Below are positions 8,849-16,272 of a stretch of DNA of 64,000 bases, piece by piece. The stretch covers positions 248,001-312,000 of the forward strand of contig JBFWVF010000003.1 in NCBI GenBank assembly GCA_050246875.1, read 5' to 3'. Under the pieces are notes generated by a model. That model was not told where the DNA came from and did not search any database. It worked only from the letters and a program-made list of their open reading frames with translations. The DNA comes from SHWB01 sp050246875. GTDB taxonomy: Bacteria > Pseudomonadota > Alphaproteobacteria > UBA6615. Position 1 is the stretch's first letter, and each line of letters starts with the position of its first letter. The position numbers and the translations under genes are program-made.

Positions 8849-9409
8849 GTGCACGTCGGCCTGCGCGAATATCCGGCACTGGTGCTGAACGCGGACTTCC
8901 GCCCGCTCAGCTACTTCCCCCTGTCGGTCTGGCCCTGGCAGGAAGCGGTGAAGGCGGCGCTGCTCGGCCGCGTCAACACCGTCGCCGTCTACGACCGCAT
9001 GGTGCGCTCGCCGACCACGCGCGTCGCCCTGCCCTCGGTCATCTCGCTCAAGGAATACGTGCGGCCCGCCGAACGGCCGGCGTTCACGCGCTTCAACGTG
9101 TTCCTGCGCGACCGCTTCTGCTGCCAGTACTGCGACCGGCGCTTCGCCGCCAACGACCTGACCTTCGACCATGTCGTGCCGCGCTCGCGCGGCGGTCGCA
9201 CGACTTGGGAAAATGTCGTCACTGCCTGCAGCGTTCACAACATGCAGAAGGGCAGCCGCACGCCGCAGGAGGCGGGGCTGCGCCTGCGCCGCCGGCCGCG
9301 CGCGCCGAGCAACTGGGAATTGCAGGACAACGGCCGCGCCTTTCCGCCGAACTACCTGCACCAGAGCTGGAACGACTACCTCTACTGGGACGTCGAACTG
9401 GAAGGCTGA
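8849..9409 (+). CDS. HNH endonuclease
   Basis: 186 aa. The HNH nuclease core is in the middle: a zinc pair CQYCDRRF (residues ~91-98), DHVVPRSRGGRTTWENVV with the DH of the nuclease motif, and CSVHNMQKG carrying the second zinc site and HN. The N-terminal ~80 residues (YPALVLNADFRPLSYFPLSVW) are typical of a conserved free-standing HNH family widespread in Alphaproteobacteria and not linked to introns. GTG start with GCGGGAGC 8-10 bases upstream. No partner gene is adjacent; biological role unknown. Confidence 0.88.
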   Translation: MHVGLREYPALVLNADFRPLSYFPLSVWPWQEAVKAALLGRVNTVAVYDRMVRSPTTRVALPSVISLKEYVRPAERPAFTRFNVFLRDRFCCQYCDRRFAANDLTFDHVVPRSRGGRTTWENVVTACSVHNMQKGSRTPQEAGLRLRRRPRAPSNWELQDNGRAFPPNYLHQSWNDYLYWDVELEG

Positions 9410-9457
9410 CCCGTCCGGGACCAGGCGGCCGGCGCATTTGCGCTACCGGGCGTCCCG

Positions 9458-9514
9458 ATCACACCCAGCATTCGCGATATCGCCGCGACCGGCCAGAAAT
9501 GACCGGGGTGTGAT
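9458..9514 (+). terminator. Inverted repeat with T-run after the HNH gene
   Basis: ATCACACCC (9458-9466) and GGGTGTGAT (9506-9514) are perfect 9-base inverted arms, 39 bases apart, with a smaller CCGG/CCGG pair nested at 9490-9507, followed by ATTTTGT. It lies 48 bp after the HNH stop and may terminate that transcript. The long loop makes this uncertain; a regulatory site for the following small membrane protein is the alternative. Confidence 0.4.
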
Positions 9515-9619
9515 ATTTTGTAAAAGCACTGATTTCGATTAGTCGTCGTTTCGTGCGTTGCAATATCTTGCCGGCATCGGGAAGTCGCCCCACGGCGCAC
9601 AATATTCGAGGACAATCTC

Positions 9620-9811
9620 ATGCCTATCATCAATCTTATTATTGTCCTGATCGTCGTCGGCGTTTTGTTGTGGGCCGTTAATACCTACATCCCGATGGAC
9701 CGGAAGATCAAATCCATCCTCAACGTCGTCGTGGTGATCGCTGTCGTCCTCTGGCTGCTTCAGGCATTCGGCGTGCTCGGGGCGATGGACTCGATCCGCG
9801 TCGGCAACTAG
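9620..9811 (+). CDS. Small membrane protein (Thivi_2564 family)
   Basis: 63 aa made of two hydrophobic helices: residues ~2-22 (PIINLIIVLIVVGVLLWAVN) and ~34-52 (ILNVVVVIAVVLWLLQAFG), joined by TYIPMDRKIKS. The Y(I/V)PMD..IK loop is characteristic of the Thivi_2564 family of tiny inner-membrane proteins. AGGAC lies 7 bases before the ATG. It opens a locally AT-richer stretch of envelope genes. Function unknown. Confidence 0.8.
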   Translation: MPIINLIIVLIVVGVLLWAVNTYIPMDRKIKSILNVVVVIAVVLWLLQAFGVLGAMDSIRVGN

Positions 9812-9894
9812 CCGGCCGCTCGCCGCCGATCGCGCGGGCGCCATCCGGTGTCCGCGGCCGAAATCCACGCATTCCACTTATGAGGCATACAGCC

Positions 9895-10209
9895 ATGAAC
9901 ACGCCCCGATTCGCGCGCGCCCTCGTCGTCGTCGCCCTGCTTGCCGGCGCCACGACGGCCTGCACCGGCTCGCCGACCAGCGAGAGCACCGGCGAGTACA
10001 TCGACGATTCCGTCATCAGCAACAAGGTCCGCGCCCAGCTCATCGGCGACAAGGATCTCAACCTCTTCAAGATCGATGTCGCGACCTACAAGGGCACCGT
10101 CCAGCTCAGCGGCTTCGTGAACACACCGGAAGCCAAGAGCCGCGCCGGAACGGTCGCCTCGGGCGTCGCCGGCGTGACACAGGTGCGCAACGACCTCGTG
10201 GTCAAGTAG
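9895..10209 (+). CDS. BON-domain lipoprotein (OsmY-like)
   Basis: 104 aa. Signal peptide ending in LLAGATTAC, a probable though imperfect lipobox, then one BON domain: DDSVISNKVRAQLIGDKDLNLFKIDVATYKGTVQLSGFVN..., ending GVAGVTQVRNDLVVK. BON domains bind phospholipid membranes; OsmY-type proteins respond to osmotic or envelope stress. ATG at 9895 is chosen because TGAGGCA precedes it; another in-frame ATG lies at 9880. Periplasmic or outer-membrane attached. Confidence 0.88.
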   Translation: MNTPRFARALVVVALLAGATTACTGSPTSESTGEYIDDSVISNKVRAQLIGDKDLNLFKIDVATYKGTVQLSGFVNTPEAKSRAGTVASGVAGVTQVRNDLVVK

Positions 10210-10299
10210 CCTCGGCCAGGGCTCGGTTGGCCGGGCGTCTCCACTATCGCCGGACTCGGGCGCGGAGCGATCCGCGCCCGTCGCCTTGCACCGACGCAC

Positions 10300-10542
10300 T
10301 CAGATATGCCCGACAGAATTCTTGCCCTTGATGATGCGGTCGATCAAATCCGCTGCGGCCTCGTGCCGTTCCGGGTGGGTGGCGCCGGCCATGGCGCCCC
10401 GGTGCGCGGCGGCGGCATCCGCGAGAATCGACACGATTTCCGCATTGCCGAGGATCTCGTTGTCCGAGAGGGACAGCAGCAGCGATTCGCAGATCGACAG
10501 TGCGGCGAGGGCGGCGGCTTCTGGGTCGGTGTTCATGTGCAT
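10300..10542 (-). CDS. Small helical hypothetical protein
   Basis: 80 aa (78 if the second ATG at 10536 is used, which has CGGGA just upstream). Predicted to be all-helical: ALAALSICESLLLSLSDNEI and EIVSILADAAAAHRGAM. I recall similar small proteins with CESLLL and DAAAAHR in other Alphaproteobacteria but know no function. It is transcribed away from the Crp/Fnr gene and toward the BON gene, isolated from any operon. Confidence 0.6.
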   Translation of the reverse strand: MHMNTDPEAAALAALSICESLLLSLSDNEILGNAEIVSILADAAAAHRGAMAGATHPERHEAAADLIDRIIKGKNSVGHI

Positions 10543-10767
10543 CCCGTGCTGAGCTGCTGGTCCGTACGACGCATGTCATGCGCAGGGGCGACCGAGCGCC
10601 CGAGGTTACACGGGCGCCACCCGGGCGATGCTAATGTGTGATAGCCTCCGCCGGGCGATCGGACCGGCCGATGTCGCGGCCGGCCTTCCGCCTTGCACTT
10701 CCATCGACGGTTCTCCGGTGCCCCGGATGGAGCGGACCCGGATCGTACCGCCACGCAGGATGCCGAA

Positions 10768-11514
10768 GTGCCGCAGATCGCCCCCACCCCGTCGCCGCTC
10801 GGCAGGAAGCTCGGCGGTTTCCTGCCGCTCGGGCCGGATGAACTGGCCTGCCTCGACGAGCTGCAGTCCCGGCGGCGCACCGTTCCGGCGCTCACCGACC
10901 TTGTGCATGAGGGCCAGACGGGCCATCACGCCTTCATCCTGCAGACGGGATGGGCGATCTCCTACAAGCTGGTGCCGAATGGTGGCCGGCAGATCATCGG
11001 CTTTCCGTTGCCGGGCGATTTCATGGGCCTGCGCAGCGTTCTCCTGCGCACCTCCGATCATTCCTTCGCCTGCCTGACGGAGGCGGTCGTCAGCGAAATC
11101 TCGCCGCAGCGGATGATCGACCTGTTCCACCGCTTCCCGCGCCTGGCGACCGCCATCCTGTGGGCGGTCTCGCGCGACGAGGCGATGGTGGTCGAGCATC
11201 TCGTGAATATCGGGCGCCGCACCGCCATAGAACGGCTGGCACACCTGTTCATCGAGATCGGCCAGCGGCTGAAGATGGTCGACCTGGTCACGACGACGAG
11301 CTTCGCCTGCCCGCTCAACCAGTACGTCCTCGCCGACGCGCTCGGCCTCACGGCCATCCACGTCAACCGCATCCTGCGGCAGTTGCGCGAGCGCGAACTG
11401 ATCACGCTCAAGGACCAGCAGGTCATCATCCACGATCTGGACGGTCTGCGGGAACTGGCGGGCTATGACAACGCCTACCTCAATCTCGCGATTCCGCCCG
11501 ATATATCTGGGTAA
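10768..11514 (+). CDS. Crp/Fnr-family transcriptional regulator
   Basis: 248 aa from GTG at 10768 (AGGA 9 bases upstream); the frame opens at a TTG at 10693 but that extension is not domain-like. N-terminal cyclic-nucleotide-binding jelly roll (VPALTDLVHEGQTGHHAFIL... GGRQIIGFPLPGDFMGLRS), a long dimer helix, then a winged helix-turn-helix of the Crp_2 type (PLNQYVLADALGLTAIHVNRILRQLRERELI). No cysteine cluster, so not an iron-sulfur Fnr. It precedes the tandem OmpA-type lipoprotein genes and could regulate them. Effector unknown. Confidence 0.9.
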   Translation: MPQIAPTPSPLGRKLGGFLPLGPDELACLDELQSRRRTVPALTDLVHEGQTGHHAFILQTGWAISYKLVPNGGRQIIGFPLPGDFMGLRSVLLRTSDHSFACLTEAVVSEISPQRMIDLFHRFPRLATAILWAVSRDEAMVVEHLVNIGRRTAIERLAHLFIEIGQRLKMVDLVTTTSFACPLNQYVLADALGLTAIHVNRILRQLRERELITLKDQQVIIHDLDGLRELAGYDNAYLNLAIPPDISG

Positions 11515-11722
11515 AATATCGGCGATTTCCCGATTTATTATGGCACATCAATAAAAGTGCCGCCGACTGACCTAGATTAGTGACGAATTTTCTCGTCAGC
11601 ATAATATGTGCCTACGGAATTTCTACCCGGTGGCACGTCACGATCTACCTTCATCATCCGACGTTTTCTCCACCTTTGCCAGTAGAGACGTCCGACATTT
11701 CGACACAACGGGGAACCTTCAA

Positions 11723-12604
11723 ATGAAAACCTACTCATCCATCGCCTTCGCCAGCTTGTGCGCCATCGCCCTTGCCGGCTGCGCCGGGCAGGAAGTCGGC
11801 TACACGGACGCCACGGCGTCGAATGCCAACCCTTTCACGACCGGGCTCCACACCGGCTATTACGGCATCGCCAAGAGCGAGTACGCCCAGGGCGATTACA
11901 AGGACTCGGACTTTTTCGCCCTCCTCGCACAGCGCGCCGGACGCGGCGAGATCTTCGATCCGCAGACAGTCGACGACCGCCTCTCGAAGTCCGCATGGCC
12001 GGCCCTGTCGCCGGAAATGGTCTCGACGCTGACCAACGCCCGCAGCCGCCTGATGACGGTTCTGCCACAAGGCCGCACCGCCGCTCCCGCCGCCGCGGCG
12101 CGGGCCCAGGTCGGCTTCGATTGCTGGCTGGGTCAGCAGGAAGAGAACTTCCAGCCCAAGGACATCGCGGCCTGCCGCAACAGCTACGACACCGCGATGG
12201 CGGAACTCGACACGGCCCTGCGCCCGGCCGCCGCGCCGGCACCGCGTGCTGCCACCCCGGTCATGACGCCGGCGCCGCGCACCTTCCTGGTGTTCTTCGA
12301 CTGGAACAGCAACGTGCTGACCGACGGGGCGCGATCGGTCATCGCCAGTGCGGCGAGCGCATCCAGGCAGGCGGGACAGGTGACCATGATCGCCACCGGA
12401 CACGCCGACAGCTCGGGCGCCAACGCCTACAACCTCGAACTGTCCGGCCATCGCGCCGATGCGGTGAAGGCGGAACTGGTACGCCTCGGCGTCCCGACGC
12501 GCGACATCGCGGTCGCCGCGCGCGGCGAGGCCGATCCGCTGGTACAGACCGGGAACGATGTGCGCGAGCCGCAGAACCGCCGCGTGCAGATCGTCCTGAA
12601 CTGA
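11723..12604 (+). CDS. OmpA-family lipoprotein, copy 1
   Basis: 293 aa. Lipoprotein signal ending LAGC (Cys at residue 20), a conserved N-terminal region (residues ~35-160: TGLHTGYYGIAKSEYAQGDY ... FDCWLGQQEENFQPKDIAACR), a Pro/Ala linker, then a C-terminal OmpA peptidoglycan-binding domain (FLVFFDWNSNVLTDGA, ATGHADSSG, NLELSGHRADAVKAEL, EPQNRRVQI). It anchors the outer membrane to peptidoglycan. GGGGAA precedes the ATG. It is a tandem paralogue of the next gene, with noticeably lower G+C. The upstream 208 bp is AT-rich and probably holds its promoter. Confidence 0.92.
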   Translation: MKTYSSIAFASLCAIALAGCAGQEVGYTDATASNANPFTTGLHTGYYGIAKSEYAQGDYKDSDFFALLAQRAGRGEIFDPQTVDDRLSKSAWPALSPEMVSTLTNARSRLMTVLPQGRTAAPAAAARAQVGFDCWLGQQEENFQPKDIAACRNSYDTAMAELDTALRPAAAPAPRAATPVMTPAPRTFLVFFDWNSNVLTDGARSVIASAASASRQAGQVTMIATGHADSSGANAYNLELSGHRADAVKAELVRLGVPTRDIAVAARGEADPLVQTGNDVREPQNRRVQIVLN

Positions 12605-12652
12605 GCCCGTATAACTCGGGCGGCACCCGTGCCGCCGGAAGAACGGCACAGC

Positions 12653-12684
12653 GCCGGCCTCGCAAGAGGCCGGCGTTTTGTTTT
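12653..12684 (+). terminator. Rho-independent terminator
   Basis: GCCGGCCT (12653-12660), loop CGCAAG, AGGCCGGC (12667-12674), then GTTTTGTTTT. A perfect 8-bp GC stem followed by a T-rich tract, 49 bp after the stop of OmpA copy 1, so the two paralogues are probably separate transcription units. Confidence 0.85.
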
Positions 12685-12886
12685 GGCAACAGGGATGGTG
12701 CGGGTGGCGGTGTGTGGCTCGCCGTCACAAACTGCAATGCGAAATTCGTGGAACCGCGCGCCGACCCGCCACGTTAGGGCCGCAGAAATGCCATCCGCCT
12801 CGTGCGGAATCGGCACCGCGAACGGCCCTGACGGGTGTTCATCCCGACCCCGTCGCCGATCTGCGCGACGGCCAGCGAGGTCTCCC

Positions 12887-13774
12887 ATGAAGATCCTGAC
12901 AAACATCGCCATCGCCGGAGTGTGCGCGAGCTCGCTCGCCGCCTGCGCCGGCCTTCAGCTCGAACGGACCCCCGGCGCCGCCAGCGGCGGCACGGCCTAT
13001 ACCCAGGGCCTGCACGCCGGCTACCTGCGCCAGTCGCGCAGCGAGTACGCCGAGGGCGACTACAAGGATTCCGACCGTTTCGCCGTCCTCGCCCAGCGCG
13101 CCGGGCGCGGCGAGGTCTTCGACCCGCAGCCGGTCGCCGACCGCCTGCCGCCGAAGTCGGCCTGGCCGGCCCTGCCAACGGGCACGGTCGAAAGCCTCGA
13201 ATCCGCGCGTTCGCGCCTGATGACGGCACTGCCCGAGGGCCGCACGAAGGCCCCGGCCGAGGCGGCGCGGGCGCAGGTCGCCTTCGACTGCTGGCTGCAG
13301 GAGCAGGAGGAGAACTTCCAGGCCGACGACATCGCCGCCTGCCGGCGCGACTTCGAGGCGGCGATGAGCGACCTCGACGCCGCGCTGCGCCCGGCCGCGC
13401 CGCCGCCGGCCCCACGCGCCGCGGCGCCCGCCACGACGCCGCCGGCCCGCGCCTTCCTCGTCTTCTTCGACTGGGACAGCGCGACACTGACCGACGGCGC
13501 GCGCTCGGTGGTCGCCACCGCCGCCCGCAACGTCGGCCAGGTCGGACAGGTGATGGTCGTGACCACGGGCCACGCCGACCGCTCGGGGCCCGACGCCTAC
13601 AACCTCAACCTCTCGCGCAAGCGGGCGGAGGCGGTGAAGGCGGAGATGGTCCGTCTCGGCATCCCGGCCGGCGACATCAGCGTCAGCGCGCGCGGCGAGG
13701 CCGAACCGCTGGTGCCGACCGACGACGGCGTGCGCGAGCCGCAGAACCGGCGCGTGCAGATCGTCCTCAACTAG
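12887..13774 (+). CDS. OmpA-family lipoprotein, copy 2
   Basis: 295 aa. Same architecture as its neighbour: lipobox LAAC, N-terminal region (TQGLHAGYLRQSRSEYAEGDYKDSD), a near-identical FDCWLQEQEENFQADDIAACR segment, linker, and OmpA domain (FLVFFDWDSATLTDGARS ... TGHADRSGPDAYNLNLS ... EPQNRRVQIVLN). By eye well over half of residues match copy 1, so the pair arose by tandem duplication; copy 2 has the higher G+C typical of the rest of the window. Peptidoglycan-binding outer-membrane lipoprotein. Confidence 0.92.
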   Translation: MKILTNIAIAGVCASSLAACAGLQLERTPGAASGGTAYTQGLHAGYLRQSRSEYAEGDYKDSDRFAVLAQRAGRGEVFDPQPVADRLPPKSAWPALPTGTVESLESARSRLMTALPEGRTKAPAEAARAQVAFDCWLQEQEENFQADDIAACRRDFEAAMSDLDAALRPAAPPPAPRAAAPATTPPARAFLVFFDWDSATLTDGARSVVATAARNVGQVGQVMVVTTGHADRSGPDAYNLNLSRKRAEAVKAEMVRLGIPAGDISVSARGEAEPLVPTDDGVREPQNRRVQIVLN

Positions 13775-13784
13775 GACCTCGGAA

Positions 13785-13839
13785 CGCCCGCCTCGTCCGG
13801 CCCGGCCCTCGTGGCGCGGGTCGGCGGGGCGGCATTTTT
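13785..13839 (+). terminator. Probable terminator after OmpA copy 2
   Basis: CGCCCGCC (13785-13792... with one bulge) pairs with GGCGGGGCG (13823-13831), enclosing further C-rich/G-rich pairing, followed by GCATTTTT. It sits between OmpA copy 2 and a convergent gene that ends at 13844. The stem is imperfect. Confidence 0.45.
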
Positions 13840-13843
13840 CGTG

Positions 13844-14353
13844 TCAGCGCGGGGTGGCCGAGGCCGTCGTCAGCGCCGGCACGTCCGGCATGCTCACGAC
13901 ATCGCGGATATAGGCGCCGAGGCCGTCCTCGGGCAGGGCCAGCACGGTCGTCAGCAGGCTCGAGGCGTCGGCGCAGAAATTGGCGCCCTGTTCCGTCGCG
14001 CGCGATGACGCGCGGTTGGCCAGCACGGTGACGAAGCGGTCGAGCTCGACCTGCCCGTGGCGCCCGTAGAGGCGATTGAAATAGCTGCGCAGGTAGCGCG
14101 CGCTGTCGATCATCTCGGGCCGGAAGCGGCGGATCGCGGCGTCGTACTGCATGTTGAGCCCGCACAGCAGCGCCGCGACCATCAGGTCGCTCTGCAGGAC
14201 ACGCATCTGGAAGGCCGTCCGCTCGTGCTGCGCCAGCGACTCGCCGGCGCGCGCCGGTCCCGCCACCGCCAGCACCGTTACGACCGCCGCCGCCAGAAGA
14301 ATCGGCAGCCGACCGGGCGAGCGGACGCCGTTGCTGCGGGGCGGACGCGACAT
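13844..14353 (-). CDS. Conserved exported protein of unknown function
   Basis: 169 aa. A basic N-terminus followed by a hydrophobic segment (LPILLAAAVVTVLAVAGPAR) is a signal peptide with cleavage near ARAG. The mature part is predicted helical, with FQMRVLQSDLMVAALLCGLN, YNRL-like FNRLYGRHG and GANFCADASSLLTTVLAL; two cysteines (in LLCGLN and NFCADA) could form a disulfide. Start ATG at 14353 is set by GGAGGC five bases upstream, not the adjoining ATG at 14356. I cannot name a family. It lies downstream of coq7, same strand, across 88 bp. Confidence 0.72.
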   Translation of the reverse strand: MSRPPRSNGVRSPGRLPILLAAAVVTVLAVAGPARAGESLAQHERTAFQMRVLQSDLMVAALLCGLNMQYDAAIRRFRPEMIDSARYLRSYFNRLYGRHGQVELDRFVTVLANRASSRATEQGANFCADASSLLTTVLALPEDGLGAYIRDVVSMPDVPALTTASATPR

Positions 14354-14441
14354 CATGCCTCCAATGGCGGGGATTCGCCTGTGCGAACAGCAGCCTAGTG
14401 GCACCGTGGCAACTTTGCGAAGGGAATTTTCATGGCGTGCC

Positions 14442-15023
14442 TCAAATCCGCTCGGACAGGCGGATGGCCAGGCGCGTCGCCGCGCCGACGGCGGTGTGCA
14501 GCGCGCGATAGCCCGGCGCCTGCTTGGCGCCATGGGCGAGGCCGGTGTCGCGATGCGCCAGCTCGTCGGCGCGGAAATCCTCGATCGTCCGGCGCAGCGG
14601 CGCCTCGTCGTCGTCCAGCGCTTCGGCCTGCCGTGCGTAATGCGCGTCGATGGCTTCCTCGACGGCGACCGTGCAGGCCATCGCCGCGCGCTCGCCGAGC
14701 AAGGCCGTGGCGGCGCCGAGCGCGAAGCCGGCAACGTGCCACAGCGGCGCCAGCGCCGTCGGCCGCACGCGGCGGTCGGCCACCAGCCGGTCGAAGGTCT
14801 CGAGGTGGCGCGCCTCCTGGTCGCGCATCTCGCGGATAGTCGCGCCGACCGGACGGCCGCCGAGCACGGCGAGCTGGCCCTCGTAGATGCGCGCCGCGCC
14901 GTACTCGCCGGCCTGGTCGACGCGGATCATGCGGGCGACGGCGGCGGCCGGCGACGGATCGCCGGGCAGCGCGCCGGCCGCGGCGCGGCGCTTGCCCTTC
15001 GGCGCGGCGGGCGCGCGGCTCAT
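14442..15023 (-). CDS. coq7: Demethoxyubiquinone hydroxylase
   Basis: 193 aa. Hydroxylates 5-demethoxyubiquinol in ubiquinone biosynthesis. Di-iron carboxylate bundle: RVDQAGEYGAARIYEGQL (first Glu and ExxY), MRDQEARHLETFDRL (ExxH), VEEAIDAHYARQ (E) and DFRADELAHRDTGL (ExxH). Length and motifs match bacterial Coq7 (~170-215 aa). The ATG overlaps the TGA of dsbB (ATGA), so the two are translationally coupled. Peripheral inner membrane. Confidence 0.94.
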   Translation of the reverse strand: MSRAPAAPKGKRRAAAGALPGDPSPAAAVARMIRVDQAGEYGAARIYEGQLAVLGGRPVGATIREMRDQEARHLETFDRLVADRRVRPTALAPLWHVAGFALGAATALLGERAAMACTVAVEEAIDAHYARQAEALDDDEAPLRRTIEDFRADELAHRDTGLAHGAKQAPGYRALHTAVGAATRLAIRLSERI

Positions 15024-15592
15024 GGCATGGTTCCCCTGTTCAGCGGCCCGGCGAGCCGCCACGTGGCGCCGAGGCATCCGGCGACAAACAGCAGCGAGGC
15101 GAGAAAGTTCCACCCCGCCAGCGAAATGCCCGCCAGCGACCACGGCACGACGTCGCAGCGCACCACCGGCGTGTTGAGCAACTGGTCGCGCACGGCGGCG
15201 ATGCTGGCGTTGGGATCGACGGCGACGGCGCCGGAACAGGCCGCCGTGCCGGCCCACCAGCCCTGCTCGACACCGACATGGTAGGCGGCGATCGCCGCCC
15301 CCCAGGCGAACAGGCCGGCGGCGACGATGGCCAGCGCGGGCGCGGCGGCCGGCAGGCGGCCCGCACCCGTGACCGCCAGCGCGGCCAGCGCCAGCACGGC
15401 GGCGATCTTGTAGGGCAGGCGCTGTTCGAGGCAGAGCGCGCAGGGCGCGAGGCCGACGACGTATTCGAAGAACCAGGCGCCGCAGAGCATCGCCAGCGAG
15501 GCGCCGAGCACCACGGCCGGCAGCCGCCACGGCCGCGCCGCGACCCAGGCGAGCGGGCCGCGCGGCGGCGCTGTGTCGTCGGGGCGGGCCAT
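15020..15592 (-). CDS. dsbB: DsbB-family disulfide bond formation protein
   Basis: 190 aa with four membrane helices. Reoxidises DsbA using quinone. The first periplasmic loop carries the CxxC pair (GLAPCALCLEQRLPYKIA) and the second loop two further cysteines (AACSGAVAV and PVVRCDVVP), the four-Cys layout of DsbB. Preceded by the DedA-like gene and overlapping coq7 by 4 bases; sharing a transcript with a quinone-synthesis gene is sensible as DsbB depends on quinone. ATG at 15592. Confidence 0.9.
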   Translation of the reverse strand: MARPDDTAPPRGPLAWVAARPWRLPAVVLGASLAMLCGAWFFEYVVGLAPCALCLEQRLPYKIAAVLALAALAVTGAGRLPAAAPALAIVAAGLFAWGAAIAAYHVGVEQGWWAGTAACSGAVAVDPNASIAAVRDQLLNTPVVRCDVVPWSLAGISLAGWNFLASLLFVAGCLGATWRLAGPLNRGTMP

Positions 15593-15621
15593 GCCCCTAT
15601 ATGGCCCGCGCCGCGCCGTCC

Positions 15622-16203
15622 CTACAAGACGTAGGCGACCGCGACGAATCCGCCGACCAGCACGACCAGGAAGGCGATCGTCACCGGCCACATCCAGCGC
15701 TCGAACACGCGGCGGATGACCGGGCCGAACAGCCAAAGCAGGGCGCAGACGGCGAAGAAGCGGATGCCGCGCGCCGCCACCGAGGCGATGCCGAAGACCC
15801 AGGGATCGAGGGTGAAGACGCCCGAGGCGATGGTGACGAACTTGTAGGGCAGCGGCGAGATGCCGAACAGCATCACCACCCAGGCGCCCCACTCCTCGTA
15901 CTTGGCCTCGAAGTACGCGAACTTGTCGCCGAGCCCGTAGATCTCGACGATCCAGCGGCCGACCGATTCGTAGAGGCCCCAGCCGATGGCGTAGCCGGCG
16001 AAGCCGCCGGCGACCGAGGCGACCGTCGCCAGCGCCGCCAGCCGCCACGCCTTCTCGCGCGCCGCCAGCACCATCGGGAACAGCAGCACGTCGACCGGCA
16101 CCGGAAAGACCGAGCTTTCGGCGAAGGCGACGAGCAGCAGCACCCAGACGGCGTGACGCGAGGCGCCGGCGCGCATGGTCCACTGGTAGAGGGATTCGAG
16201 CAT
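15622..16203 (-). CDS. DedA/YqaA-family membrane protein
   Basis: 193 aa. SNARE-associated/DedA-type membrane protein, YqaA branch: AFAESSVFPVPVDVLLFPMVLA (ESSxxPxPxD), GGFAGYAIGWGLYESVG, and the re-entrant segment GISPLPYKFVTIASGVF. Members act in lipid (undecaprenyl phosphate or phospholipid) translocation. ATG at 16203 is preferred over a GTG at 16257 that adds a Gly/Pro-rich leader. It precedes dsbB by 29 bp on the same strand. Confidence 0.87.
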   Translation of the reverse strand: MLESLYQWTMRAGASRHAVWVLLLVAFAESSVFPVPVDVLLFPMVLAAREKAWRLAALATVASVAGGFAGYAIGWGLYESVGRWIVEIYGLGDKFAYFEAKYEEWGAWVVMLFGISPLPYKFVTIASGVFTLDPWVFGIASVAARGIRFFAVCALLWLFGPVIRRVFERWMWPVTIAFLVVLVGGFVAVAYVL

Positions 16204-16272
16204 GGCGGATGGGCTCGCGCCGGAAGGGCCGCGCCCCTTAGCAGGCCGCGCGGCCACCGCGCAACGGCGACC

